Positions 37,993 to 48,761 of a DNA stretch of 64,000 bases are shown piece by piece. The DNA lies in assembly GCF_031755915.1 (NCBI RefSeq), contig NC_083379.1, positions 43,346,001 to 43,410,000 on the forward strand, read 5' to 3'. The stretch comes from Ziziphus jujuba (lineage: Eukaryota > Streptophyta > Magnoliopsida > Rosales > Rhamnaceae). Position 1 is the first letter of the stretch. Every line of letters begins with the position of its first letter. The notes under the pieces were generated by a model that worked only from the letters and a program-made list of their open reading frames with translations, searched no databases and had not been told where the DNA came from. The translations under genes and the position numbers were made by a program.

Positions 37993-38904
37993 ATGACCCA
38001 TTACTACAGCTTATATATACCTTACAAAAAACTGTCTTCACCACTTCCGACTACTACCTTATATATACCTTACAAAAAACAGTCTTCACCACTTCCATAT
38101 ACACTTCAATTTTTTTCATTAAAAAAAAAAAAAAAAAAGCCCGATTTTATTTTAGAGCTTTGTGCCATACTTGAAAACATTACCAACATTCAACCTAGAA
38201 ATGGTTTGGATTCGAAAGAAACAGTTCATTTTCTAACTGTAGGTTATTATTTTGCTTTATTTTGTAATTACATGAATTTTATTAAATTTTTACCTCAATT
38301 TATCTATCTATATATATATATATATTGTAGCTACGATGTGAAAACTGCGGCTTCCTCTACAAGGAAGTAGCTATCACTACAGAAGAGCCCCGCTTCGTTA
38401 CAGAGGTAGTTTTTTATAGACTACAAAATATATATTATAATATTATGTGATTGCTAGCAAAATTAATATAATTTTTTTTTTTTGGTGCCTTTTTTTTGTG
38501 TATTTTTTTTTTTTTTTAAGTGTGGAGATTGCGAGACAACTGTTGTGATTGAGATTGTACCGGGACATGGGCATCCTTACACTACAAGCGGTGACTTTTC
38601 TCCTCTAATGAAGTTCTGTTGCGATGGCATGATAGTTGTCGATTACTCTTTTGACAACACTTGGGGTTGCGAAAATTGTAATTTCCTTTTTTGTTTATTT
38701 TGTTTATTGCGTCGTTTTTTAAATTATTTTCCATTGCATTAAAGAAGAAAATTATAATATATTTTATTTTGTTTTTAATTTTAGGACAATTCTGGGCTGG
38801 TGATGAGCATAAATTTATCAGGCCAAGATGCTTCAGTCAAAGATGACAAAAATAACATCATTGGAGCAATGAAGGACTTGGAAACACGTTTTATACGTGT
38901 TTAG
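37993..38904 (+). pseudogene. CZIB/DUF866 copy, probably broken
   Basis: All four exon equivalents are visible on the plus strand: N-terminal block about 38139-38240 (LENITNIQPRNG), CENC exon about 38330-38405, CGDC exon 38521-38681, and last exon about 38785-38904 ending TRFIRV and a stop. Two defects are seen. The start codon of the intact gene corresponds to AAG within a poly-A run; an in-frame ATG at 37993 would add about 49 unrelated residues. Exon 3 has GGGG where the intact copy has GGG (ACTTGGGGTTGCG), which shifts the frame and ends the protein soon after GCEN. Exon 2 also has an extra Arg codon. Splice signals look usable, so a truncated product is possible. Confidence 0.75.
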
Positions 38905-39235
38905 ATATAAAATTAAAATAAAGTTTGTAAAAAAATAAAAGTTGAATTTTTTTTTTAAAAATTTTTTTTTAAGGTAGTGGTGTTTATCTACGTGTACTAT
39001 CTTTAAAGATAAATAAAAATAAAAAAAATGAATGAGTATATTATTAATTTTCTTTTTGTGTACCATATTAATTTTTCTCCTTTTTTTTCCTTCAATACTT
39101 ACAACAAACACTTTACTTTCCCTTGAATTTTCAATTGGAAAGTCATTATTTAACTCCTTGAATTCTATGTAATACATATTAAATTCGTAGTCCAGCTTTG
39201 TTTACGATTTTTTTTCCATATATCTTCCTTTTTCA

Positions 39236-39310
39236 GCTGACAGCACCTGTGGAGACTTTGGGAATGGTTGCTGCCGAGTTGCAAATAACAAAACAGACTC
39301 GAATTGGTAA
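39236..39310 (+). pseudogene. Duplicated anoctamin exon 2 fragment
   Basis: The plus strand reads TGGAGACTTTGGGAATGG and GCTGCCGAGTTGCAAATAAC, followed by an intact donor (TTG/gtaatg). This is nearly the same as exon 2 of the anoctamin gene (18878-18947, minus). Flanking exons are absent, so it is a relic of the segmental duplication. Confidence 0.9.
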
Positions 39311-39659
39311 TGCTTGACGATGCAATTTTCTATTGACGTTCTTCATTTTCCTGTTGTTCAGTGCATGTTTAGTTGTCCTGTTCTCAATTTTTAAATTTTA
39401 TAATAGTTAATCTAAAAATCAATTTGATAATTAATCTAATGTGAATTAAATAGCAAATTGCATAATGTTAAAGATTAATTAATCCTCTTATTAAATGTTA
39501 TTATGCAAATTTATTTGAAAATGCGAAATGGTGCCAACCACTGAACCATTTAATAAGGAAAAGAAATTATTTTTCTAGTGGTAGGGTTTATTTAAACTTT
39601 AACCTATATGGTCAGGGCAAATGTATATAGTGGTGAACTATAGGGGAAATTCTCATCCA

Positions 39660-39990
39660 CGCGCGTCATATTTGGACTATAAAACTAATATGGTTGATGT
39701 CAGCCTTAATTGAAGCCAATTCTTCATCACATACTCGATCTCTGAACGAATTATAGGGAGTTTGGGCATCATGGATTTGATCCTGAGCCAATTCTTCATC
39801 ACATACTTGATTTTCTTCCACTGTCTGAACAAATATATTGTCCAAGAGATGGAGAAGCATAAGATTATCATGGCCTACCGTGGATTTGAGGAAGGATTAG
39901 GAAAACCAAGATTAATTTCAAAAAGGTTGTGGAAAATACTTTACAAAGCTGTCTGGTCAAATTGCATATTAAAAGGGTGTGTTCAATTTA
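39660..39990 (+). pseudogene. Degenerate F-box gene start
   Basis: ATGGATTTGATCCTGAGCC at 39770 corresponds to the ATG region of the intact F-box genes with about ten bases deleted. The plus strand then reads ATATTGTCCAAGAGATGGAG and TTATCATGGCCTACCG, parallel to the third F-box copy at 52990-53150 reversed. The string GCCAATTCTTCATCACATAC occurs twice (39714 and 39786), a small local duplication. Nothing beyond about residue 60 remains. Confidence 0.75.
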
Positions 39991-40398
39991 GAGTTTGATG
40001 GATTTAAAATGATTTATAGACTTTAAAGGTTTTGATGAATTATTATGAAATTCTACAGATTACATACAGATTTTATAAGAATCCAACGAAATTTTTGGGT
40101 TTAAGACTGGATTTTATATTAATAATTTTCTTCACAATTTCACTGTTAAAATCCTGTCAAATCCATTAAAATATATCATTGTTTAAATTTTTTAAAATCA
40201 ATAACTTTTTTAATACCATCAGATTTTAAAAGAATTTTATAAAATTTTAATTGAATACATCTGGATTTTAATAAATTTTTATAAAATTAATCAAAATTTA
40301 AATTAAATATCATTAGATTTATACGAACTCCTTTAAAATTTAAATTGAATACATTTAAACTTTTAAAATTTTTTAAATTCTAAATTAAATATATCTTC
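39975..40398. mobile_element. MITE-like AT-rich repeat
   Basis: Starts GGTGTGTTCAATTTAGAGTTT, and the reverse complement of the end reads ATATTTAATTTAGAATTT. The motif TTGAATACA plus TGGATTTTA recurs inside. This looks like a small non-autonomous DNA transposon with imperfect inverted ends. No clear target duplication was found. Confidence 0.4.
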
Positions 40399-40963
40399 TA
40401 GATATTTTATATGAACGAATCATCCATGATTAATAGGAAATTTTTTATTAAATAGAGAATTGGGACTAGGACTGGGACGGAGGAAAAACCCATATTTCGG
40501 ATTGAAGTCGGGGCGAGGACGGGATTATATTCCCCATATATATATATATATATTATTAATAAAATATATATTTATATAAATATTTTATGTATTTTTTTAA
40601 TACTTAAATATAACTATATTAATAAATATTCATATTTTAAGAATATATAATATATTATTAAAAATATTTTTCATTTGTTTTTTTTTTTTTTTTTTTTTTT
40701 TGGTGACGAGGAATCGGGGAGTTCCGTCCAACCCCACTTTTCCAACGGCTAATACCCACCTCTAGATTAAAAGAATATTTGCAATTATGCATACGAGGCA
40801 AAGATGGGATTAATGTTTTTGTGGCAGGACAGGTTACGTTGGAACCCTCCCCTGCCCCGTTCCACGCTTGCTATCCCTACGCTTGCTATCCCTAGCGTAG
40901 CTTGCTAACGAGGCTTTGCAAACATACATGGGCCCGAAGTTGTAAAATAATAGGAAGTAAAAA
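40399..40963. other. Repeat-like intergenic DNA left of MULE 2
   Basis: Contains GGGACGGAGG and GGGGCGAGGACGGG near 40470-40520, a TA-rich stretch, a long poly-T run (40678-40700) and CCCTGCCCCGTTCC near 40850, a composition often seen in dispersed plant repeats. GCTTGCTATCCCTA is duplicated at about 40866-40893. No coding sequence. Confidence 0.4.
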
Positions 40964-41090
40964 GGGTTTTTTCGAAAAATAACCACTTTACAATTTCATT
41001 TTAGAAAAATAGCAAAAAAAAATTTTTTTTTTTAAAAATAACCACCTTTTAGTACATCAGGACCAAAATACCCTTTGTACTTGTTTTTCC
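40964..41090 (+). repeat. Left terminal inverted repeat of MULE 2
   Basis: GGGTTTTTTCGAAAAATAAC continuing to the AAAATACCCTTTG block, parallel to MULE 1 left end. Confidence 0.85.
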
Positions 41091-41231
41091 CAATTGCCGA
41101 ATCTTCCTTATCCACAGCTGTCTCTCAGTTAGGGAAACAAAACTGAGAAAATAAAAGAAAGCTCTCTTTCTCTGTGTGTGTGTTCTGTGTCTGTGTCCGT
41201 GTGTGCATGTTAGATAAGGTGAGGTTGGAGG

Positions 41232-42159
41232 ATGACATCGATGGCAATTCATCAGTTTCAAGCTGCGAATTGGAATGCGTCTTTCAAGCCTTCAACATCG
41301 CTTCCCCAAGCTCACTTTCAAAATCTCAAGCCTATCATTCACTCCTCCTCTTCGGTATTTGTGAAGCCAAGGACATCTTCCATTTTCACTGCTCGCTCAG
41401 GCTCTGAGTTCAAACTCCGCCACCCCTCCAGAAAGTTCCAACTCTCTGTTTCAGCCGCCGCCGAATCTGTAGTGGCTGAAGAGTCCCCCGTCGATGATGT
41501 TACCTCCGAAACCCCTTCAGAAAATAAAGAGGTTCAACTCTCTCTCTCTCCCCTCTCTTTCATTTTAGTTGGTTTTTTCTTTATTTGAGCTGAAAATGGA
41601 ATAATCCAAGGAATTGGGTTTGTCAATATAGATATGCTGAATTTTCTCAACTTCGCATTTTAGCAGACTGGCTTATTGCCTGGAAAAGTATGGAAATTTA
41701 GTTTGATTTCTTGGGAATCAACTTGCTGTTTGAAGCATACTGAATAGATATATTTATACAATTAGATATATCTAATTAATGCTTTGATTTCCCACAATTT
41801 CTCAGTGACCAAAAAAATAATCAGTGATAAAGGCGATTCCTTTTCCTTATTTATTTTTTTTTTGTTGATATTTGTAGAAGCTTGGAGTGGTTGTGAAGCC
41901 ATTAAAGAAACCAAGGCTTGTATTGAAATTCATTTGGATGGTTTAGAATATCGGCATTGGGCTTGACCAACTGATACCTGGTCATGGCACAATCCCTCTA
42001 AGTCCCTACTACTTCTGGCCCAGGAAAGATGCTTGGGAGGAGCTCAAGGTGCTCCTTGAAAGCAAGCCCTGGATATCTCAAAAGGAGATGATTATTCTTC
42101 TCAATCAGGCTACTGACATCATCAACTTGTGGCAGCAAAGTGGGGGCAATTTGACATAA
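41232..42159 (+). pseudogene. Captured copy of plastid ribosomal protein PSRP3 (cS23)
   Basis: Exon 1 (41232-41531) encodes a Ser/Thr-rich 100-residue segment like a chloroplast transit peptide, starting MTSMAIHQFQAANW. Exon 2 (41878-42159) encodes the conserved domain: [59 protein letters not shown] and the end WQQSGGN. This is nuclear-encoded plastid-specific ribosomal protein 3 of the 30S subunit (Ycf65 family). A TAG at 41944-41946 replaces the usual Lys in the WMEKNIG motif and cuts the protein inside the domain; the rest of the frame is open. Intron and splice sites are kept, so capture was at DNA level. It lies inside the MULE 2 terminal repeats, and the functional parent should be elsewhere in the genome. 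Confidence 0.85.
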
Positions 42160-43056
42160 GCAGCCATGTAGAAAATTTCCTCGCTTTTTCATTGAGCTAG
42201 TATTTCAATTGTGTTTTATTTTGTATGAAACATGTATTGTTTTTTTTTTGGTATACTTGTTTGATTATGTAGATTGCATATGTCAAGAGCTTGTTTACAT
42301 AGAAAATTGCTTGTTTCTTGTTGATGCAATTTAACATTTTGGAGTTGGTTTAAACTGGTATGCCACTTAATCAACGATTCAAATTCCCTTTTGGGTTTGT
42401 AGTTGCATCATTATGTATAGTATACTCTGGTATTCATCCATTAGATTCTTATGAAAGTCAAACCATGAGTGTTAGACCATGTTATGTTGCAAACTGTATT
42501 TAAAAACTGCACTGTCTTATCTTGATGTGGTCATGCCTGAGTCTCTCCTCTCTCTCTCGGCTTTCATTTTCTTTTCAAATGATATATATATATATATAGA
42601 TATATATAGATATATATATATATATTAATTTCTTCACCTTCTGGCTTTTAGCCTAAATTGTCATTTGAATGCATTGTTTTGAAACCCAATTTCTTTTTAG
42701 TGCTTGATCATTCAGAGCTGTTGTCCATGATCAAGCTCGGGTTTCGGTGATATATGGAGACCAGATAGCGATAGTTCGATAAAAGTGAACCTTATATAGA
42801 TGGTGCCAAGAATAAATCTAATACGATAGAATTTTCTATCGTTATTTCGAATACTAAATCTAAATACTGAAGTTTGTGTGTCAAAAATTTATGTGTAAAG
42901 AAATAAAGAAATCAAAACCATAATCCTTGAAACTATAGTAAATGTTAGGAAGAAAAGCTTTTCATATGTTAGGAAGAAAAGCTTTTCATTCTCTAACATA
43001 GACTCATGTACTCCTCACTGATACCATCTTCCCGTCTTTCCAGTGAAGGTTTTCCT
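42160..43056. other. Unidentified DNA between two captured fragments
   Basis: The first 250 bp may be PSRP3 3' UTR. A TA/TAGATA microsatellite lies at 42583-42627, and a 23-bp unit (ATGTTAGGAAGAAAAGCTTTT) is duplicated at about 42943-42990. No coding sequence is recognised. Confidence 0.4.
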
Positions 43057-43752
43057 TTAATTGGAATCAGTTTGAGATTTTTGTGAGATCCACCTTGGAG
43101 ATTGGTATGGAAGCTTAATAATATCCTCATCCGAGAGACCATCAACATTTCCTTTAAACACCATTTTACTATTGCTCGACGGCTCATTGTGGGAAATTAT
43201 TTTTCTCTCTCTGGATATGTTGGTGGGATTGTTTAAACCCAAACTTAAAGCATATAGTTTCTTATCTATCTCTTGTTTTATTTTGTTCTGTGCCACCTTT
43301 TGGAGATGCGTTTTGTAGTTGTTATTTATCATGTCTTCACCTTCTGAGCTGCTGAGATTGTCGATAGGATCAAGATGGATCTTATCAAAACCGAGTTTAC
43401 TATCCCAGTGATCTGTCTCCATAGAAGCTTCAAAAGTGTCCATTTGAATTTGAGCTTTTCCAGAATTATCAAATTCTGATATGGTTCCTCCTTGATGATC
43501 AGAACCATTTTGATCATCTCGGTCCTGGGAATTGGATGTTGAGAGCTCGACAGCAGCTCTTGCAGCTGCTGCTGCATGTGCTGCTGATATGAACGCCTTT
43601 TGAGCTGCAGCTGCTACATCTTGGTACTTTTTCTTTCCTTTCATTGATTCAGAGAATTTGTCCTGCTGCTTTATGTTCTCGGGCAAATTAGAGGTTTCAT
43701 TATCGAGCTCAGGTTCATTGAAATTAGAAGATGTAACAGGCGTTTTGTCCAT
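43057..43752 (-). pseudogene. Captured C-terminal fragment of an IST1-like protein
   Basis: A 231-codon minus-strand frame contains KKYQDVAAAAQKAFISAAHA and AAARAAVELSTSN, the repeat-like Ala-rich segment of plant IST1-like (ISTL) proteins, between acidic low-complexity stretches. The family regulates VPS4 and ESCRT-III disassembly through an N-terminal IST1 domain, and that domain is missing here. The apparent ATG at 43752 lies at the junction with the Ulp1 fragment and is preceded directly by an in-frame TAG, so it is a by-product of the fusion. A captured exon in antisense orientation to the element's Ulp1 gene is the simplest reading. The long open frame suggests recent capture. Confidence 0.7.
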
Positions 43753-44437
43753 CTAAGTTCCAATTCTCATACGCAATGCAAGAATATGTGCTGGGGATTC
43801 GAATGAAGGAGTTCAAGCCATGGAAATACGTAAATCATGTAATATATACATGTCCAAATTGTGTAATGTTAACTATTCATTTATTCATGTGCCTTCCTTT
43901 ATTTATTGTGCTAACTGAAATTCTGTAATGTATTGACAGTTGTTGATTCCACTAAACAAGCGCAACATACATTGGGTGGTAGGGCACATGGACTTGAAAG
44001 AGCGTCGTATGACTGTATATGATTCGGATAAGGCTGGTAACCGATACAAGGGACAAATTTATTTCCAGAAATTATGCATAATGTTACCATATTTACTGCG
44101 GTCTGCATCCTTTTCTGAGCAGCGGCCGGATCTTGTAGACTCCGTTGACGAGTTTACATGTGAATTGGCGCAAAATACCCTTCAGCAAAGTAACGGGTAA
44201 AACCTCTTAATACTTACATGCTTGTTGAATAAATATTAACTATTGAATATGGTTCTAATAATACTAATATATGTTATAATAATTGTTTGTTTTTGTAGTG
44301 GTGACTGTGGCATATTTACACTCAAGACCATCGAATTTGTACATGCTAGATTACCATTGACATTCACACAAGATGACATGGAGTTCTTTAGGAAGAAGTA
44401 TGCATATGAGGCTTACAACAAAGAACTTAGCATATGA
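43748..44437 (+). pseudogene. Truncated Ulp1 (C48) gene of MULE 2
   Basis: Only part of exon 6 (43748-43838), exon 7 (43940-44196) and exon 8 (44299-44437) remain, nearly identical to MULE 1. Catalytic His (NIHWVVGH), Asp (VYDSD) and Cys (GDCGIF) are kept. The break falls inside the sequence TCCATCTAAGTTCC of exon 6, shared by both elements. DUF1985 and all upstream exons are lost. Confidence 0.88.
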
Positions 44438-44671
44438 GCTGCGTGGTGATGCATTTTTCTTTCCTTTTGTCATGTTTATAGATGCATATTATTTATTATA
44501 TTTGACTTTTAATTGTAAATATAATGGTGGCTTATAATGTTCATTTAACAAAGATAACAATGTGGTATTGATGTAAGGATAAGTAATTGACCTTATAGGA
44601 AATGTGCCATGTTTATTTATTAGAATTCCGTTATGCACAAACGCCTTAAGAGCTCAATTGCAAATTTTAAA

Positions 44672-44930
44672 AAATTTTCCGCTTGTCGGAAATATTTCCT
44701 ATAGGCGGAAAAATTTTCCTACTGGAGGAAAAATGGAGGAAAAATGTTCCTCCAGTCGGAAATCCCATATGAAGAAAAATTGAAGCCTCTTGATAAATTT
44801 CCGCCAGGTGGAAAAATTTTCCTCCAAGCGGAAATAGTTTTCCTCCTGTTGGAAAACATTTCCTCCAAGCGGAAATCGTTGAATAATTTTTACTCCTATT
44901 AGAAACTAATTTCCTCCACTTGGAAAATCA
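44672..44930. repeat. GGCGGAAA/TTTCCTCC repeat cluster in MULE 2
   Basis: Same cluster as 33075-33330 of MULE 1, with scattered substitutions. Confidence 0.8.
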
Positions 44931-45295
44931 ATTTCTAATAGATTATATAAGTTAATAGTAGGGTAAAAAAAAATTGAGAGTGGAGACAAATATTTTATAA
45001 GATGAAGATGGAATTAACAAAAAATGTAGTGACATTTAAAATCAATAACCATTTTAAATAAAAAAAAAATTGATATATGTTTTTTTTATTTTCAAAATCA
45101 TTTGGACATTTCATAAATGATATGTAAACTAAAGATTGAAAATCAATTCCAGAAAGCCTCTTTTCATTTAGGATTAAATTCAAAAAAAAAAAAAAGATTG
45201 CTAATAAATCTTTCACCGTGGAATAGAAAATATTATATCCAATATATGAAATAATTATCAAAACATATTAAACCATAACACTAAATTAAAACTTT

Positions 45296-45712
45296 CTAAT
45301 TCGAAGCATAAGACAATGGATTCGTACATCTCTGCCTATAATGTCCAACACCACCGCATCGGCTACATCTACGTCCAATAACATCTTCACCTTCTGATGG
45401 TATGCGTTGCATCCTCGGTCTACCGGCTCGCCTACGTGTCCATCTTGGTGGAAGAACAATGCGACTTGCCACGTCATCCGGGACATGCCACTGTTTTTCA
45501 TCTAACAAAGGATAAATGGACTCAGCATAAGCTGCACGATATGCATCTGCGGTGTAGTAATGAGAACACATGCCATAAGGAGCAATTTTTCGGTCTCTGC
45601 AAGCGGCAATACAATGATCACAAGGATATTAATCAAGATCGAAGACTTTGCATGAGCATGTTTTTGATTGGAGATTAACTGTACCCCTCAAACTCCCACC
45701 TTCCACAAGAAA
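45296..45712 (-). pseudogene. C-terminal remnant of MULE transposase in MULE 2
   Basis: Encodes the end of the transposase: MCSHYYTADAYRAAYAESIY, DEKQWHVPDDVASRIVLP and the CSRCGGVGHYRQRC knuckle. The SWIM region carries an extra stop (TAA at about 45630, where MULE 1 reads Gln in FDFDQYP). The fragment ends abruptly at CCACAAGAAAT, where the internal deletion joins the right terminal region. Confidence 0.85.
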
Positions 45713-45837
45713 TGAATAACGTTAAACTAAATCAATAAATATATAAAATTTTGAATAATATTAAACAAACATATTAACTGTATTAAAAAAGTTGATTCTG
45801 TTTTTTTTTTCGAGCCAAATATAGCTTTTTCCTACTG

Positions 45838-45950
45838 GCGGAAAATTGGCGGAAATTCTGGCAAAAAACTGGCGGAAATTTGGTGGAAATTTGGCGGAAA
45901 TTTGCGAAAACTGACAAACTGGAGGAAATTGGCGGAAATTCATCTTTTTC
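45838..45950. repeat. Contracted 11-bp minisatellite in MULE 2
   Basis: About six units of GGCGGAAAWTT, compared with about 13 in MULE 1 at the same place. Confidence 0.8.
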
Positions 45951-46384
45951 GCCAAATTTCCTCCGTTTTTACTGTTTTTCGCGATTTTTCAGTTTTACAC
46001 AAAATTTCTCCTATTTTCAAACCATATGCCACCTAAGTATCTTTAAAATCACATATAACATCTCATAAATCAATTTCTTGCATATCCATATCAAATAAAA
46101 AGCTTAAAAAATCCTAAACTAATAAAACTTACAAGAAAAAAGAGAAAGAGAAAAAACAAAAAAAACACATATTTCCTTACTTTCATCTAATAAGAAAAAA
46201 GATAAAATTTTTACCTGATTTTAGTTTGAGATATGAGAAAATACAAAAAAATGAGAGTGAAAGGCGATGAGATGCAAAGAGTTTAGAGAAACCCCACGAA
46301 CGGTTTTGTAGAAACCCCACCCCCACGAACGGCTGTGTAGAGGAAGAAAGGAAAGGGTGTAAAAAAAACCTTTTGCGTAATTTT

Positions 46385-46493
46385 CAATTTTATCAAGGGT
46401 ATTTTTGTCCCAAGGTGGCTAGTTTTTTTTAAAAAAAAAAATTACTATTTTTCTAAAATGGAGTTGTAAGGTGGCTATTTATGGGAAAAACCC
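46385..46493 (-). repeat. Right terminal inverted repeat of MULE 2
   Basis: Matches 37043-37156 of MULE 1; the outer end reads GGGAAAAACCC at 46483-46493. Confidence 0.85.
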
Positions 46494-46917
46494 AACTCGG
46501 AAATCGTTTTCTTGAAGCCCATCCTCTTCAAATGTTCCGCTTATTCCAAAATGATCTGGTCCAATTGGAAAATCCCAACTCATTGGGCCTTTGGATACAA
46601 TCAAATAGAAAGCCCACCCTTGTTCTGCCTGGCAGTGTTGCCACTGCTTAAACATTTAATATTAGTTATTTAGAGATACATTTTTGTCCGTTCAAAATAC
46701 TAATAATAATAATAATAATAACAACTATTTTGCATGTGCTTGTTAGACACAACGTAATTTCAGTTGTCTAGAGATTACTTTTTTATATCTTCAGTTAAAG
46801 ACTGACTAATAATTTGAGTCCTTTATCCAATGTAAAAATAATTCAGTATCACGGTTCGAATGGTGTAATTACAAAATATATTTCATAAAAAGAATATGTG
46901 GTAGCATTCGATGTTCT
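46494..46917. other. Intergenic DNA between MULE 2 and F-box copy 2
   Basis: No coding sequence. An ATA/AATA microsatellite lies at 46706-46722. Homology to the region downstream of F-box copy 1 begins near 46860. Confidence 0.4.
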
Positions 46918-48761
46918 CTAGCTATGATCTTTAATTTCTTCCTTTTTCTGCCATTTCAATTTCACACTCATAACATTGTAGAACGCCGTTTGATGTGGCT
47001 TCAACAATGGGATAATTTTATCCCTCTCTTCTATCCACTCTATTCTCTCAATTTCAACGCCATCCAAGTTGTAGTAGCGACTACAACGCTCGGTTAAACG
47101 ATTTAAGCGGCAGATCTCTCCTGTTTTTTTATTAAATACCTCATCGTAAAATACCTACAAAAATATATACAGACAAAAAACAAGACCGCCATTACTAGAA
47201 AATTTTCAATTTGTCGAATATAAGTGTAATACACAACCCAGGATACATTATATATATATATATATGTATATACATGAATTAGTATTTACCCTCATAATGT
47301 CATTATTGTGAGATGACGATGCCACATACATGTTTGTCCAGCGTTGCTTCGAAAATAGAAAGAGCAACCAATCTGCAGAGCTCATTGATGAAATTGTGAC
47401 ATGGGGATTCAACTCTTTGAGTTCCTCCAGTATAATGAGAACTCGTTCACTCAATTCATCAAAGGTTATCACGCTCTGCACATGTCACACATAGAGTAGT
47501 AACAAGTAATTAGAGAATGATTGATCATAAGAAGATGTTAATTAATAATCAAAAAAAGAGTTGTAACATTAATCATATGAATAGATCAACGTACCCAAGT
47601 TTTACTTTTTAGAGATTGTATCGCGACCTTAAGATCTCCAATGTGAATAGTCTTTTCATATAATTCTTTCAATTTATAAAACCACATAGTGTCGTTGTGA
47701 TCTCCCAGACGAAATTCAAAAGTTGCTTTTCTTAAATTTGAAGTGTTTATGGAATAAAAAGGCAATTTATTGTATAGAAATTTTACTGAATGAAGACTCA
47801 AAGCATCAAACTCAGTTGCCATAATTCCCAAATTCCTACACCTTTCAATTTCTAATTGTTTTAGTTTGGAATTTGAGATCTTTATAGATTCCAAATTAAG
47901 ACAATCTAAGATCAAAATTTCAAGGCCAACAAGCTTAGATATTTGATTTTGAACCCATGCAAGACTTGCCATCTTGCATAAGGTATGCAGACTTAGGAAT
48001 TTCAAGTTATGGCAACCTGCCAAGTCAATTTCACATGGCATAGATTTAGTTCCATGAAAGGAGAAACACTGGAGGCTTAGAGCTCTAACCTCAACCCTTG
48101 TAAGTTTTCCACAGTATTGAATAAGAATCATCTTGATCCTCTGAAGACTTGAAACGTTAACACTTGTCAGCTTCTCACATTCCTTAATTATCAACTTCTC
48201 AAGCAAAGGACAGCTAAACATAAAATTCAGGACAAATGTATCATTCACATCCATATCACACAGAATCAAGCTTTGTAGCAGAGGAAGATTTATATGGCAG
48301 TACTTGCTAGAGCTGTCAAGTCCAAATCCACATAAAGATAATTCGATCAATGTCTTGAAAGAAAAGACAATACCTTCAGGTAAGTTGTAAGGTGCATTCT
48401 TAGTCCTCCCAAGGTCAATATCAAACTTTTCGAGTCTACTACTAGTCCTAGCGACAAAATTGATCCACCGGTTGATTAGATCATCCCATTCTTCTGGTTC
48501 ATAGTAGAATATTCTCAGCTTAATTGCCCGCAAACCCAGGTTTTTTGTGATGCAGTTTTGTAAAGTAGTCTCCACATATTGTTTGAAACTAATCTCTGTT
48601 GACTCAAAGTAATGTTCGGTCCTCAAATCCACATAGGGACATGATAACGCTATACTTCTCCATGTCTTGGACAAAATACTTGCTTTGGCAACGTCTCTGG
48701 CAGCAAGAAAATAAAGCACATGATGAAGAATATGTTCAGGCAATTCAGAAATCAAATCCAT
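46918..48761 (-). CDS. F-box/LRR-like protein, copy 2
   Basis: Three coding exons, 47595-48761, 47290-47475 and 46918-47154, give 529 residues with open frames and canonical splice sites at the same places as copy 1. F-box: DLISELPEHILHHVLYFL then SILSKTWRSI. The LRR-like part includes LPLLQSLILCDMDV and CPLLEKLIIKECEKL. The exon-3 end (HQTAFYNVMSVKLKWQKKEE) is slightly longer than in copy 1. The two proteins are close paralogs along their whole length, with changes concentrated in the LRR part, as expected for duplicated substrate-recognition F-box genes. The predicted role is a substrate adaptor of an SCF ubiquitin ligase. Confidence 0.85.

Larger units (their letters stand above)
37160..39990 (+). 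repeat. Inverted, decayed copy of the anoctamin/CZIB/F-box region
   Basis: Read on the plus strand this segment follows the minus strand of 21850 down to 18870: the CCTATTATGCCACT block near 37186 (rc of about 21752), a CZIB copy at 37993-38904, and anoctamin exon 2 at 39236-39310. It continues with sequence that is the reverse complement of 53560-52990 (39420-39990), including an F-box start. The copies are diverged, so the duplication is not recent. Confidence 0.8.
40964..46493. mobile_element. Mutator-like element 2: deletion derivative with captured host genes
   Basis: A 5,530-bp element whose ends match those of MULE 1 (left 40964-41090, right 46385-46493). The left half is host-derived: a PSRP3 gene copy (+) and an IST1-like fragment (-). 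The right half is MULE 1 sequence with two losses: the Ulp1 gene begins only in exon 6 (43748), and most of the transposase is deleted, joining 34115-equivalent to 36280-equivalent sequence at about 45712. It cannot encode its own transposase. This is a Pack-MULE-like structure. Confidence 0.85.
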
